From Marmoricola sp. (GTDB taxonomy: Bacteria > Actinomycetota > Actinomycetes > Propionibacteriales > Nocardioidaceae), in contig JAOPXK010000086.1 of assembly GCA_025965195.1 (NCBI GenBank), positions 1-64,000 of the forward strand: a DNA stretch of 64,000 nt, given 5' to 3'. The position numbers were made by a program, and so were the translations under genes. Numbering within the stretch: the first letter of the stretch is position 1; each line of letters opens with the position of its first letter. Positions 52,581 through 62,013 of the stretch are shown here, piece after piece. The notes below the pieces were generated by a model. The model was not told the origin of the DNA. It made no database searches and saw nothing but the letters and a program-made list of their open reading frames with translations.

Positions 52581-53651
52581 ATGGCTACTCCGAGCAGGAA
52601 ATCTCTCGCGAGCAGGGCAGGCGCCGCCGCGCGGCGGGTCGTCGTCCGGAAGTCGACCGCAGCGGGGCCGGCGAAGGCCGCCCCCAAGACGGCAGCTGCC
52701 AAGAAGGCCACTGCCAAGACGGCAGCCGCGACCAAGGCGCCGGCCAAGAAAGCCGCCGTGAAGGCCGCTGCCAAGAAGGCCCCGGCGAAGAAGGCTCCGG
52801 CCAAGGTCGTCGCCAAGAAGGCAGCCGTGACGAAGGCGCCAGCCAAGAAGACCCCGGTGAAGACACCAGTGAAGGCCGCAGTGAAGAAGGCTCCCACCAA
52901 GACAGCGGTCAAGAAGACTGCCGCGAAGAAGGCAGCTCCGGCCAAGGCCGCGGTCAAGAAGGCTCCCGCGAAGAAGGCAGCGCCTACGAAGCCGGCAGCC
53001 AAGACGACCGCGAAGACCACTGCGAAGACCACTGGTACGGCGAAGTCGACCACCTCCCGGGCATCCGCGACCGCCAAGAAGGCTTCCCCGGCGAAGGCCG
53101 GCACCGCCAAGCCGAGCAGTACGGCGAAGAAGGCCACCCCGACCGCGAAGCGCCCGGCCACCGCGGCCACCTCGGCGGCTCGGCAGGCGGCTGCCCCCGC
53201 CAAACAGGCTGCTGCGGCCGTCCAGAAGGCCGTCCCGGGGGCCCGGAAGGGCTCGCCGGGCGCGCTGGTGGTCCTCCCGTCCGAGACGCCGTGGACCAAG
53301 GATGAGCTCGGCGAGGTCCGCACCCACCTGCGAGGCGACATCAAGCGGCTCGAGATCGACCTCAACATCGCCGAGCGCGACCTGTCGACCCTGATGCGCG
53401 ACGCCGGTGAAGGCGCGGGCAACGACCAGGCCGACGTCGGCTCGGCGACTTTCGAGCGTGACCAGGAGATGACGATCGCCAACAATGCGCGCGACATGCT
53501 CACCCAGTCGGTGCATGCTCTCGAGCGGATTGCCGATGGTTCGTTCGGCGTGTGTGAGAGCTGTGGCTTGCCCATTGGCAAGAACAGATTGATGGCTTTC
53601 CCACGTGCGACAATGTGCATGTCATGCAAGCAGCGCGAGGAGCGTCGCTGA
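52581..53651 (+). CDS. Lys/Ala-rich histone H1-like protein fused to a DksA/TraR zinc finger
   Basis: The 356-aa protein has two very different parts. Residues about 20-230 are almost only Lys, Ala, Pro, Thr and Val in AKKA/PAKK repeats, like the C-terminal tail of histone H1 and mycobacterial HupB. Residues about 235-356 form a DksA/TraR-type domain: a helical hairpin (TKDELGEVRTHLRGDIKRLEIDL) and the C4 zinc finger [27 protein letters not shown]. The finger suggests contact with RNA polymerase, the tail with DNA or RNA. The Asp pair at the DksA coiled-coil tip is not obvious. It overlaps lspA. Confidence 0.92.
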   Translation: MATPSRKSLASRAGAAARRVVVRKSTAAGPAKAAPKTAAAKKATAKTAAATKAPAKKAAVKAAAKKAPAKKAPAKVVAKKAAVTKAPAKKTPVKTPVKAAVKKAPTKTAVKKTAAKKAAPAKAAVKKAPAKKAAPTKPAAKTTAKTTAKTTGTAKSTTSRASATAKKASPAKAGTAKPSSTAKKATPTAKRPATAATSAARQAAAPAKQAAAAVQKAVPGARKGSPGALVVLPSETPWTKDELGEVRTHLRGDIKRLEIDLNIAERDLSTLMRDAGEGAGNDQADVGSATFERDQEMTIANNARDMLTQSVHALERIADGSFGVCESCGLPIGKNRLMAFPRATMCMSCKQREERR

Positions 53652-54265
53652 GCCCCAGCGGCCCGGCCGACCCAGGAGCCAACTCGGCTGAAGCGACCCC
53701 GCATCCCTCGCGGCTGGCCCTTTTGGTGACGGTTGCGGTGCTCGCCTGGCTCGTTGACCTCGGCGCCAAGATCCTCGCTGTCCAGAAGCTGACCGACCAC
53801 CCTCCCGTACGCGTGGTCGGTGACCTGTTCCAGCTCGAGCTGGCCCGCAACCCGGGAGCAGCGTTCAGCACCGGTACGTCGTACACGTTGTTGCTCTCGC
53901 TGGTCGCGATCGCCGCCGTCGTCGTCATCCTCTGGCTCGCCCCGCGGGTCCGGAGCACGCTGTGGGCGATCGCGCTCGGGGTACTGCTCGCCGGAGTGTG
54001 TGGCAACCTGACCGACCGGATCTTCCGTGAGCCGGGGCCCCTGCGCGGTCATGTCGTCGACTTCATGGCGCTGCCGCACTGGCCGATCTTCAACGTGGCG
54101 GATGTCTGCATCAACATCGCGGCCGTGCTGATCCTGATCCAGGCGGCCCGCGGCGTCCGACTCAACGGGACGGTCCCGACAAGCTCGACCACCGAGGGCA
54201 GCTCGACCACCGGGGACAGCTCGACCACCGGGGCATCCGACGACCAGTCTGACTTCCCGACGTGA
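53624..54265 (+). CDS. lspA: Lipoprotein signal peptidase (signal peptidase II)
   Basis: The 213-aa aspartyl protease cleaves prolipoprotein signal peptides after lipid attachment. Four membrane helices are visible, with the catalytic Asp residues in GNLTDRIFR (about 128) and [12 protein letters not shown] (about 156) and the conserved [11 protein letters not shown]. The start is uncertain: ATG 53624 or GTG 53615, both inside the end of the DksA-like gene. The tail after helix 4 is an unusual Ser/Thr repeat region coded by an 18-bp repeat. It overlaps the next gene by 4 nt. Confidence 0.93.
   Translation: MQAARGASLSPSGPADPGANSAEATPHPSRLALLVTVAVLAWLVDLGAKILAVQKLTDHPPVRVVGDLFQLELARNPGAAFSTGTSYTLLLSLVAIAAVVVILWLAPRVRSTLWAIALGVLLAGVCGNLTDRIFREPGPLRGHVVDFMALPHWPIFNVADVCINIAAVLILIQAARGVRLNGTVPTSSTTEGSSTTGDSSTTGASDDQSDFPT
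54182..54235. repeat. 18-bp tandem repeat at the 3' end of lspA
   Basis: Three copies beginning AGCTCGACCACCG at 54182, 54200 and 54218 code for SSTT(E/G)(G/D/A)-type hexapeptides in the cytoplasmic tail. The period keeps the reading frame. Confidence 0.85.
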
Positions 54266-55200
54266 GTGAAGCGGCTGAGCAGCGCACCGTACTGGTGCCT
54301 GAGGGGATGGCCGGCGAACGGGTGGACACGGCGCTGGCCAAGATGTTCGGCATCTCCCGCACCAGCGCCGCCGACCTCGTCAGCAGCGGCAACGTGCTGG
54401 TCGACGGCGCCTCGGCCATCAAGTCCGACCGGCTGATCCCGGGCTCGACGCTCGACGTGAGCATTCCGTCGATGGTGGACCCGCTCGAGGTCGTTGCCGA
54501 GGTCGTCGAGGGCATCAAGATCATCCATGACGACGACGCGATCGTGGTGGTGGACAAGCCCGTCGGGGTCGCCGTACACCCGTCGATGGGATGGACCGGC
54601 CCGACCGTCGTCGGACACCTCCGTGGTGCCGGGTTCCAGATCGCCACCAGTGGTGCCTCGGAGCGCCAGGGGATCGTGCAGCGCCTCGACGTCGGCACCA
54701 GCGGCGTGATGGTGATCTGCAAGAGCGAGCGCGCCTATTCGGTCCTGAAGAACGCGTTCCGGCACCGGGAGGTCGAGAAGACCTACCACGCGCTCGTGCA
54801 GGGTCATCCCGATCCGTCCCAGGGCACGATCGACGCACCGATCGGCCGGCACACGAGGTCGGACTGGAAGTTTGCGGTCCGCGAGGACGGCAAGCACAGC
54901 GTCACGCACTACGAGACGCTCGAGGCGCACCGCTTCGCGAGCCTGCTCGAGGTGCATCTCGAGACCGGCCGGACCCACCAGATCCGGGTGCACATGGCGG
55001 CGCTCAAGCACCCCTGTGTCGGCGACCTCACCTACGGCGCCGATCCGACATTGGCCAAGCGGGTCGGGCTGGAGCGCCAATGGCTGCACGCCGTGAAGCT
55101 CGGCTTCGTGCACCCCGAGTCAGGGGAGTACGTCGAGTACGAGTCTTCCTACCCGGAGGACCTCGCCGCCGCCCTGGAGACGATCCGCGATGCTCACTGA
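54262..55200 (+). CDS. rluD: RluD-family 23S rRNA pseudouridine synthase
   Basis: The 312-aa enzyme has an N-terminal S4 RNA-binding domain (about 10-75; [32 protein letters not shown]) and a pseudouridine synthase domain with the catalytic [11 protein letters not shown] (Asp about 143), [10 protein letters not shown] and the [13 protein letters not shown] motif (about 233). RluD modifies helix 69 of 23S rRNA; the exact target here is inferred. GTG 54262 overlaps lspA, a pairing conserved in many bacteria. It overlaps the next gene by 11 nt. Confidence 0.95.
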   Translation: MSEAAEQRTVLVPEGMAGERVDTALAKMFGISRTSAADLVSSGNVLVDGASAIKSDRLIPGSTLDVSIPSMVDPLEVVAEVVEGIKIIHDDDAIVVVDKPVGVAVHPSMGWTGPTVVGHLRGAGFQIATSGASERQGIVQRLDVGTSGVMVICKSERAYSVLKNAFRHREVEKTYHALVQGHPDPSQGTIDAPIGRHTRSDWKFAVREDGKHSVTHYETLEAHRFASLLEVHLETGRTHQIRVHMAALKHPCVGDLTYGADPTLAKRVGLERQWLHAVKLGFVHPESGEYVEYESSYPEDLAAALETIRDAH

Positions 55201-55918
55201 GCTGGTCCTTCGCCCTGCCACAGCCGAGGACATGCCCGAGCTTGCCGAGGTCTACATCGCAACCCGGCGCGCAGCCGTGCCGGCGATGCCCCCGTCGATT
55301 CATGACGACGAGTCGGTGCGCCAGCACATGGCCACCATGCCGAGCCGCCGGGAGGTCTGGGTCGCCGAGGACGAGCAGCTGGTCGGCTTTGCGGCGCTCG
55401 ATGATGTCTGGCTCGACTCGCTGTACGTCGGACCGCAGCATCAGGGCTCCGGAGTGGGGTCCGCCCTCCTCGACCTGGCGAAGTCGCTGAGGCCCGACGG
55501 CTTCGCGCTCTGGGTGTTCGCGAGCAATGCGCCGGCCCGGGCGTTCTACCGGCGGCACGGCCTGATCGAGCTCGAGCACACCGACGGTTCGGCCAACGAG
55601 GAGCGCTCTCCCGACGTACGACTCGCCTGGCCGGGGCAGCAGCCGCTGAGCTTCCTGCGCAGCCAGATCGACCACGTCGACGACGACCTGGCGCTGCTGC
55701 TCGCCAGACGGCTCGCCCTCACCGCCGCCGTGCAGGGCTACAAGGACCGGCCCGGCCTCGAAGGCCGCGATCCGAGGCGCGAACAGGTCATCGTCGAGCG
55801 AATGGCGAAGCACGCGCCGGGCCTCGGCGCGAGCCGGATCCAGCGGGTGATGGACGCAGTGATCACCGAAAGTCTGAATGCCTGGGAGGCACGCCGAGAT
55901 GATGTCGGATCCGGCTGA
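55190..55918 (+). CDS. Fusion of GNAT N-acetyltransferase and chorismate-mutase-like domain
   Basis: The 242-aa protein joins two folds. Residues about 1-140 are a GNAT domain with the acetyl-CoA loop [15 protein letters not shown] (about 84) and [14 protein letters not shown]. Residues about 152-232 match AroQ-type chorismate mutase: [31 protein letters not shown] and [12 protein letters not shown], preserving the active-site Arg, Arg, Lys and the D-x-x-R-E set. The two domains are joined by a short linker and one start codon; ATG 55190 overlaps rluD. No frameshift is needed. The substrate of the GNAT half is unknown. Confidence 0.88.
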   Translation: MLTELVLRPATAEDMPELAEVYIATRRAAVPAMPPSIHDDESVRQHMATMPSRREVWVAEDEQLVGFAALDDVWLDSLYVGPQHQGSGVGSALLDLAKSLRPDGFALWVFASNAPARAFYRRHGLIELEHTDGSANEERSPDVRLAWPGQQPLSFLRSQIDHVDDDLALLLARRLALTAAVQGYKDRPGLEGRDPRREQVIVERMAKHAPGLGASRIQRVMDAVITESLNAWEARRDDVGSG

Positions 55919-55928
55919 GATGCTGAAC

Positions 55929-55934
55929 TAGGCT
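55929..55934 (+). promoter_or_regulatory. Candidate -10 element of dnaE
   Basis: TAGGCT lies 108 nt before the dnaE ATG in the 123-nt gap. The -35 is unclear. GGAAGGG upstream of ATG 56042 is the probable ribosome site, with a longer than usual spacing. Confidence 0.3.
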
Positions 55935-56041
55935 GGCACCTCTTCCCCCAGATGAGGGCCAGCGGCGGTCGTCTTCTGAGCATTGTTCGGCGGCCGCAGC
56001 ACATTGGATCTCAAGCTCTTGGGAAGGGTTGATCGCGCCTC

Positions 56042-59000
56042 ATGGCAGCTGGTTCAGGCGGTTCCACGGATGGATTCGTCCACCTGCACAACCACACCGA
56101 GTACTCCATGCTCGACGGTGCTGCGCGGCTGACGGAGATGTTCGAACGCACTGCCGAGCTGGGCATGGAATCCATCGCGATGACCGACCACGGCAACGTG
56201 TTCGGGGCCTACGACTTCTATGCGAAGGCCAAGGCCGCGGGAGTCAAGCCGATCATCGGCCTCGAGGCGTACATGACGCCCAACACGCCGCGTGGCGAGC
56301 GCAAGCGGGTCCGCTGGAACGACGGTGGCAGTGACGACGTGTCGGGGTCGGGCGCCTACACCCACATGACGTTGCTGGCCGAGACGACGGCCGGGATGCA
56401 CAACCTGTTCCGGTTCTCCTCGCGCTCCTCGATCGAGGGCTTCTACTACAAGCCACGTGGCGACCGCGAGCTGCTCGCGGAGTACGCCACCGGCCTGATC
56501 GGCACCACTGGGTGTCCGTCGGGCGAGGTGCAGACCTGGCTGCGCATCGGTGACTACGAGAAGGCCCGCCAGTCGGCGGGCGATTTCCAGGACATCCTCG
56601 GCAGGGACAACTACTTCCTCGAGCTGATGGACCACGGTCTCTCCATCGAGAACCGGGTCCGCGCGGGCCTGCTCAAGCTCTCCAAGGACCTCGGCATCCC
56701 GCCGATCGCGACCAACGACTCGCACTACGTCAACCGCGAGGATGCCGGGTCCCACGAGCACCTGCTCTGCATCAACTCCGGCAGCACCATGCAGATCCCC
56801 AAGGGCGATGGCCCCGGCAAGCGGTTCGCCCTCGACGGCGACGGCTACTACATCAAGTCGCCAGCCGAGATGCGGGCGCTCTGGGTCGACAAGTACGACC
56901 TCCGCGAGGCCTGCGACAACACGCTGCTGATCGCCGAGCGCTGCAACGTCGAGTTCGACGAGAACGCCAACTACATGCCGGTCTTCGCCGTGCCCGAGGG
57001 CGACGACGAGAACTCCTGGTTCGTCAAGGAGGTCGAGAAGGGGCTCCGCTACCGCTACCCCGACGGTATCCCGGAGGATGTGCGCAAGCGGGCCGACTTC
57101 GAGGTCGGCGTGATCATCCAGATGGGCTTCCCGAGCTACTTCCTGGTGGTTGCCGACTTCATCAACTGGGCCAAGGACAACGGCATCCGGGTGGGTCCGG
57201 GCCGTGGGTCGGGTGCCGGCTCGATGTGCGCGTACGCGATGCGGATCACCGACCTCGACCCGCTCAGGCACGGCCTGATCTTCGAGCGGTTCCTGAACCC
57301 CGACCGGGTCTCGATGCCCGACTTCGACATCGACTTCGACGAGCGCCGGCGCAGCGAGGTGATCCGCTACGTCTCCGACAAGTACGGCGACGACCGGGTC
57401 TCGATGATCGTCACCTACGGCACCATCAAGGCCAAGCAGGCCGTCAAGGACTCCTCACGGATCCTGGGCTTCCCGTTCGCGATGGGTGACAGGGTCACCA
57501 AGGCGATGCCCGCGGCCGTGATGGGCAAGGACATCCCGCTCAAGGAGCTCTTCAACGGCGAGAACAAGAGGTACGGCGAGGCCGGCGAGTTCCGCTCGCT
57601 CTACGACAACGACAACGACGTCAAGACGGTCGTCGACACCGCGATCGGCATCGAGGGACTCAAACGCCAGTGGGGCGTGCACGCAGCCGGCGTGATCATG
57701 TCGAGCCACCCGCTGCTCGACGTCATCCCGATCATGAAGCGCGAGTCCGACGGCGCGATCATCACCCAGTTCGACTACCCCACCTGCGAGAAGCTCGGCC
57801 TGGTCAAGATGGACTTCCTCGGGTTGCGCAACCTGACGATCCTCGACGACGCGCTGCAGAACCTCGAGATGAACGGTCGCGGCAAGCTCGTCCTCGAAGA
57901 GCTCGCCCTCGATGACCCCGCGGCGTACGCCCTGCTCTCCCGCGGCGACAGCCTGGGCGTCTTCCAGCTCGACGGTGGCCCGATGCGGTCCCTGCTGCGG
58001 CTGATGAAGCCGGACAACTTCGAGGACATCTCCGCGCTCATCGCGCTCTACCGTCCCGGACCGATGGGCGCCGACTCCCACACCAACTACGCCCTGCGCA
58101 AGAACGCCAAGCAGGAGATCACCCCGATCCACCCGGAGCTCGAGGAGCCGCTCGCCGAGATCCTGTCGACCAGCTACGGCCTGATCATCTATCAGGAGCA
58201 GGTGATGGCGATCGCGCAGAAGGTCGCGGGATTCTCCCTCGGCCAGGCGGACATCCTCCGGCGTGCGATGGGCAAGAAGAAGAAGGAGGAGCTGGACAAG
58301 CAGTTCGCCGGCTTCTCCTCCGGGATGCAGGCCAACGGCTACTCGATGGCTGCCGTGACGAAGCTCTGGGACATCCTGCTGCCGTTCTCCGACTACGCGT
58401 TCAACAAGGCGCACTCCGCGGCCTACGGCCTGGTGTCCTACTGGACGGCGTACCTCAAGGCGCACTACCCGGCCGAGTACATGGCCGCGGTCCTGACGTC
58501 GGTGAAGGACGACAAGGACAAGATGGCGATCTACCTCAACGAGTGCCGCCGGATGAAGATCCAGGTGCTGCCGCCGGACGTCAATGAGTCCTCGGCGAAC
58601 TTCACGCCAGTCGGCGACGACATCCGGTTCGGCCTCACCGCGATCCGCAACGTCGGCCGCAACGTGGTCGACCAGCTGATCGAGGCACGCCGTGAGAAGA
58701 GCCGGTTCGAGGACTTCGCGGACTTCATGGACAAGGTGCCGCCGCAGGTCTGCAACAAGCGGGTGCTCGAGTCGCTGGTGAAGGCGGGCGCGTTCGACTC
58801 CCTGAAGCACCGCAGGCGTGCGCTCGTCGCGATCCACGAGGCGGCCGTCGACCAGTACATCGACATCAAGCGCAACGAGGCCATCGGCCAGGACTCCCTG
58901 TTCGGGGGGCTCGACGACGAGGCCGGCGGCTTCGGCGTCAACATCGACATCCCCGACATCCCCGAGTGGGACAAGCAGACCCTGCTCGCACACGAGCGCG

Positions 59001-59602
59001 ACATGCTCGGCCTCTACGTGTCCGACCATCCGCTCGCCGGCCTCGAGCACGTGCTGGCCAATACGGCCGACTGCAGCATCGGCCAGCTGCTGGCCGACGA
59101 GGAGCGAGCCGACGGCACGACCGTGACGATCTCCGGGCTGATCACCGGCGTACAACGCAAGATCACCAAGCGTGGAGACGCATGGGCGATGGTCACCGTC
59201 GAGGACCTCGAGGGTGCGATCGAGGTGTTGCTCTTCCCGAGCGCTTACCAGCTCGCCAGTACGTTGTTGCTCGAGGACACCATCGTGGTGGTCAAGGGCA
59301 GGTTGTCCCGGCAGAAGGAACAACCCGAGCTGCACGGCCTCGAGATCACCGCTCCCGACCTCACCGAGGGCACCGGCGGGCCCGTGACGATCTCGATGCC
59401 ACTCACCCGCTGCACCGGACCTGTCGTCGACCAGCTCAAGGAGGTGCTTGCCACGCATCCCGGGATGACCGAGGTGAGGCTTCGCCTGCGTGCGCGCGAG
59501 GCCACCACGCTGATGCGCCTCGACGACCGGCTGAGGGTGACGGCGTCGCCGGCGCTCTTCGCCGACCTCAAACAACTGTTGGGACCTGGATGTCTGACGT
59601 GA
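56042..59602 (+). CDS. dnaE: DNA polymerase III alpha subunit DnaE1
   Basis: The 1186-aa replicative polymerase has an N-terminal PHP domain (VHLHNHTEYSMLDGAARL, residues about 13-30) that provides proofreading in actinobacteria, the C-family palm with catalytic Asp residues in PDFDIDFDERRR (about 426) and GRGSGAGSMCAY, the beta-binding and HhH region, and an OB fold (about 1010-1090; TVTISGLITGVQRKITKRGDAWAMVTVED). Length matches DnaE1, not the shorter mutagenic DnaE2. ATG 56042 is the standard start. The end overlaps the next gene by 13 nt. Confidence 0.98.
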   Translation: MAAGSGGSTDGFVHLHNHTEYSMLDGAARLTEMFERTAELGMESIAMTDHGNVFGAYDFYAKAKAAGVKPIIGLEAYMTPNTPRGERKRVRWNDGGSDDVSGSGAYTHMTLLAETTAGMHNLFRFSSRSSIEGFYYKPRGDRELLAEYATGLIGTTGCPSGEVQTWLRIGDYEKARQSAGDFQDILGRDNYFLELMDHGLSIENRVRAGLLKLSKDLGIPPIATNDSHYVNREDAGSHEHLLCINSGSTMQIPKGDGPGKRFALDGDGYYIKSPAEMRALWVDKYDLREACDNTLLIAERCNVEFDENANYMPVFAVPEGDDENSWFVKEVEKGLRYRYPDGIPEDVRKRADFEVGVIIQMGFPSYFLVVADFINWAKDNGIRVGPGRGSGAGSMCAYAMRITDLDPLRHGLIFERFLNPDRVSMPDFDIDFDERRRSEVIRYVSDKYGDDRVSMIVTYGTIKAKQAVKDSSRILGFPFAMGDRVTKAMPAAVMGKDIPLKELFNGENKRYGEAGEFRSLYDNDNDVKTVVDTAIGIEGLKRQWGVHAAGVIMSSHPLLDVIPIMKRESDGAIITQFDYPTCEKLGLVKMDFLGLRNLTILDDALQNLEMNGRGKLVLEELALDDPAAYALLSRGDSLGVFQLDGGPMRSLLRLMKPDNFEDISALIALYRPGPMGADSHTNYALRKNAKQEITPIHPELEEPLAEILSTSYGLIIYQEQVMAIAQKVAGFSLGQADILRRAMGKKKKEELDKQFAGFSSGMQANGYSMAAVTKLWDILLPFSDYAFNKAHSAAYGLVSYWTAYLKAHYPAEYMAAVLTSVKDDKDKMAIYLNECRRMKIQVLPPDVNESSANFTPVGDDIRFGLTAIRNVGRNVVDQLIEARREKSRFEDFADFMDKVPPQVCNKRVLESLVKAGAFDSLKHRRRALVAIHEAAVDQYIDIKRNEAIGQDSLFGGLDDEAGGFGVNIDIPDIPEWDKQTLLAHERDMLGLYVSDHPLAGLEHVLANTADCSIGQLLADEERADGTTVTISGLITGVQRKITKRGDAWAMVTVEDLEGAIEVLLFPSAYQLASTLLLEDTIVVVKGRLSRQKEQPELHGLEITAPDLTEGTGGPVTISMPLTRCTGPVVDQLKEVLATHPGMTEVRLRLRAREATTLMRLDDRLRVTASPALFADLKQLLGPGCLT

Positions 59603-60195
59603 CCACGCCGGCCGTGAAGGCCGGGCCGGATGTTCGCGCCGTGCTGGTCGATGCCGGCATCGTCCTCGGGACGTTTGCGCTGTTGGGCGTCATCGGGGCC
59701 TTCATCTGGCACCAGGTGACCCCGCTGGCGACGTACACCGCCACCAAGGACAACGCGCTGATGGACCAGCTCCAGCTGGCCAAGCAGGTCTCCACCGACG
59801 GCTGGTTCTTCATGATCGCGCTCGGCGGCGGACTGCTCGCCGGTGCCGGACTGATGTGGTGGCGTGGACGCGACCCGGTCGTCACGGTGGTGCTCATCGC
59901 ACTGGGGTCGGCCCTCGCCGCGTTCCTGATGGTTCGTGTCGGTCTGGATCTCGGTCCGGGTGACCTCAAGGCCGCGTTCGCGAAGGCCGCCGTCGGCGAG
60001 AAGGTGCCGATCCGGCTGGCTCCCCACGGCGGAGACGTGCGCCTGAACCTGCTCGGCGTGCACCTTTCGGCGCCGATCGTGTCCTTCATGTGGCCGATCG
60101 GTGCGGTGCTCGGGACCCTCGGAGTGCTCTTCTTGACCCCGCCGAGGGCAACCCAGCAAACTCCTGACAGGCAGCCTGCGGCCACGTTTGGATAG
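59590..60195 (+). CDS. Four-span membrane protein, unknown function (DUF2567-like?)
   Basis: ATG 59590 lies inside the dnaE end and gives a 201-aa protein; the longer 58966 ORF is a shadow. It has about four membrane helices (about 22-44, 72-92, 97-118, 158-180) and an extracellular loop between the first two (WHQVTPLATYTATKDNALMDQ). The topology resembles the actinobacterial DUF2567 family, but I cannot confirm that from motifs. The overlap with dnaE suggests cotranslation; no functional link is evident. Confidence 0.75.
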   Translation: MSDVTTPAVKAGPDVRAVLVDAGIVLGTFALLGVIGAFIWHQVTPLATYTATKDNALMDQLQLAKQVSTDGWFFMIALGGGLLAGAGLMWWRGRDPVVTVVLIALGSALAAFLMVRVGLDLGPGDLKAAFAKAAVGEKVPIRLAPHGGDVRLNLLGVHLSAPIVSFMWPIGAVLGTLGVLFLTPPRATQQTPDRQPAATFG

Positions 60196-60230
60196 CGGCA
60201 TGCTCATCCACCAACCAGCCGGGGGACGCC

Positions 60231-62003
60231 ATGTCTGACCTCACACCGCCCGATGGGCCAGAGGACACCGCGATCCTGACGACGCCCGAGCCGCTGCAGC
60301 CGCCTGCCGCACCGAAGAGCAGGCGCACCGCGATCATTGCGGCGGTCTCGGTGGGTGTCGCAGCGGTGCTCGGTGGTGGCGCCCTGGTTGCCTACAAGTT
60401 CATCGCCAGTGGTCCGCAGCCGTCGGAGGCGCTACCGGCCTCCGTGCTCGGCGTGCTGAGCATCGACCTGGACCCGGGTGCGAAGCAGAAGATCGAAGCG
60501 ATCAAGACGCTGCACAAGTTCCCCGGGCTGAAGAAGTCGCTGAATCTCGGGTCGACCGACGACCTCCGCCGGTACGTCTTCAAGGAGGCGACCAAGGACG
60601 GCACCTGCAAGAACCTCACCTACGACGCCGACATCTCGCCGTGGATCGGGAACCGGGCGGCCGTCGCCGCAGCCGAGCTGGGGGACCACAAGGTTGCCCC
60701 GGTCTTCGCGCTGGAAGTCTCCGACGTGGGCAAGGCCGAGACCGGCGTCAAGAAGATCATCAAGTGCGGTGGTGATGGCGACATCGGCTACGCGTTCAAC
60801 GACAAGTACCTGATCATCAGTGACAGCACCGCGCATGCGAAGGAGATCGTCGCGGACGCGAAGAAGGCGCCGCTCTCCGACGATGCGAAGTACCAGAAGT
60901 GGTCCGACGCCGCTGGCGACGCGGGCATCGTGAACTTCTACGTCTCGTCGAAGGCAGCGACGTATGTCGCGAACGAGGTCGGTGACCTCGCTGGAAGCCT
61001 CAGCGGCCTCAACGATCTCAGTGGCCTCGAGACCGGATCGTCCGACTCGGGTGGCCTTCCGTCCGGCTTCCCTACGGACTTCCCGGAGAACAACCTGCCC
61101 ACCCCGTCGGACAACGCGGCGGCCTTCCACTCCGGCGGCGGCGCTTCGGCTCCCAGGGCGGCGGACCCGACCGATCCGAGTGGCGCGATCAAGGATGCGC
61201 TGAAGAACTTCCAGGGACTGGCCGGCTCGATCCGGTTCGCCGGCGGCGGCATGGAGCTCGAGATCGTGTCCGGCGGCATCCAGAACGTTGCCGGCAGCGG
61301 CAAGGTGACCGACGAGGTGGAGAGCCTTCCGGCGGACACCGCACTCGCCTTGGGCGTCGCGTACCCGGGCGACGTCGCGAAGCGGATCATCGACAGCGTG
61401 AGGAGCCAGTTCGGCGCCGCTGCCGACGACCAGATCGCGCAGGCCGAGAGCATGTTCGGGATCAAGCTGCCCGATGACCTCCAGACCCTGCTGGGCAAGG
61501 CGATCACACTCTCGCTCGGTGGCGACGCCCCGGCGAGCCTTGATGACGTCAAGGGGCCCGCGGACCTGCCGGCCGGCATCAAGATCACCGGTGACGCCGA
61601 CAAGATCAAGGCGATCATCACCAGGCTCGAGGACCACTCGGGCCTCTCTCTGAACGACATCGGCGTGGTCGTCGAGTCGAGCGGCGACAAGGTCGCGCTG
61701 GTCCTGCAGTCCGCCTACGCCAAGAGGCTGCTCGCCGACGGCAAGCTCGGCGACACGGCCAGCTTCAAGAAGGTCGTCGAGAACGCCGACAAGGCGTCGG
61801 CGGTCCTGTACCTCAACTTCGACTCCGACTGGACCAGGACGATCGCCCAGGCAGCGGGCGACGCCGCCGACACCTTCGGCATCGACGGGCCGGGCTCGGT
61901 CGACTCGGTCGAGGCGAACCTGAAGCCGTTGCAGGCACTGGGCTTCACCACCTGGAGCGAGGGCAGCGAGTCCCACGTGCTGTTGAAGGTGACCACCGAC
62001 TGA
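60231..62003 (+). CDS. DUF3352 membrane-anchored extracellular protein
   Basis: The 590-aa protein has a cytoplasmic Pro-rich N-terminus, one membrane helix (about 32-55), and a long extracellular region that matches the DUF3352 family: ALPASVLGVLSIDLDPGAKQKIEAIKTLHKFPGLKK (about 68-105), and a repeated unit later (SLPADTALALGVAYPGDVAKRIIDSV). A Gly/Ser/Pro-rich stretch (about 255-310) splits two halves, each resembling the other. GGGGGA precedes the ATG. The function is unknown; a surface sensor or stress role is a guess. Confidence 0.85.
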   Translation: MSDLTPPDGPEDTAILTTPEPLQPPAAPKSRRTAIIAAVSVGVAAVLGGGALVAYKFIASGPQPSEALPASVLGVLSIDLDPGAKQKIEAIKTLHKFPGLKKSLNLGSTDDLRRYVFKEATKDGTCKNLTYDADISPWIGNRAAVAAAELGDHKVAPVFALEVSDVGKAETGVKKIIKCGGDGDIGYAFNDKYLIISDSTAHAKEIVADAKKAPLSDDAKYQKWSDAAGDAGIVNFYVSSKAATYVANEVGDLAGSLSGLNDLSGLETGSSDSGGLPSGFPTDFPENNLPTPSDNAAAFHSGGGASAPRAADPTDPSGAIKDALKNFQGLAGSIRFAGGGMELEIVSGGIQNVAGSGKVTDEVESLPADTALALGVAYPGDVAKRIIDSVRSQFGAAADDQIAQAESMFGIKLPDDLQTLLGKAITLSLGGDAPASLDDVKGPADLPAGIKITGDADKIKAIITRLEDHSGLSLNDIGVVVESSGDKVALVLQSAYAKRLLADGKLGDTASFKKVVENADKASAVLYLNFDSDWTRTIAQAAGDAADTFGIDGPGSVDSVEANLKPLQALGFTTWSEGSESHVLLKVTTD

Positions 62004-62013
62004 GCTTCGCCGG

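Noticed and set aside
52340-53305. 321-aa plus-strand ORF in another frame of the histone-like gene
   Set aside because: Gln/Glu/Arg/Gly repeats reflect the same low-complexity DNA. The DksA zinc finger is in the other frame.
52166-54079. 637-aa minus-strand ORF opposite the histone-like gene
   Set aside because: The Ala/Phe/Val-rich translation arises from reading the Lys/Ala codon repeats backwards. It also includes the ileS T-box leader.
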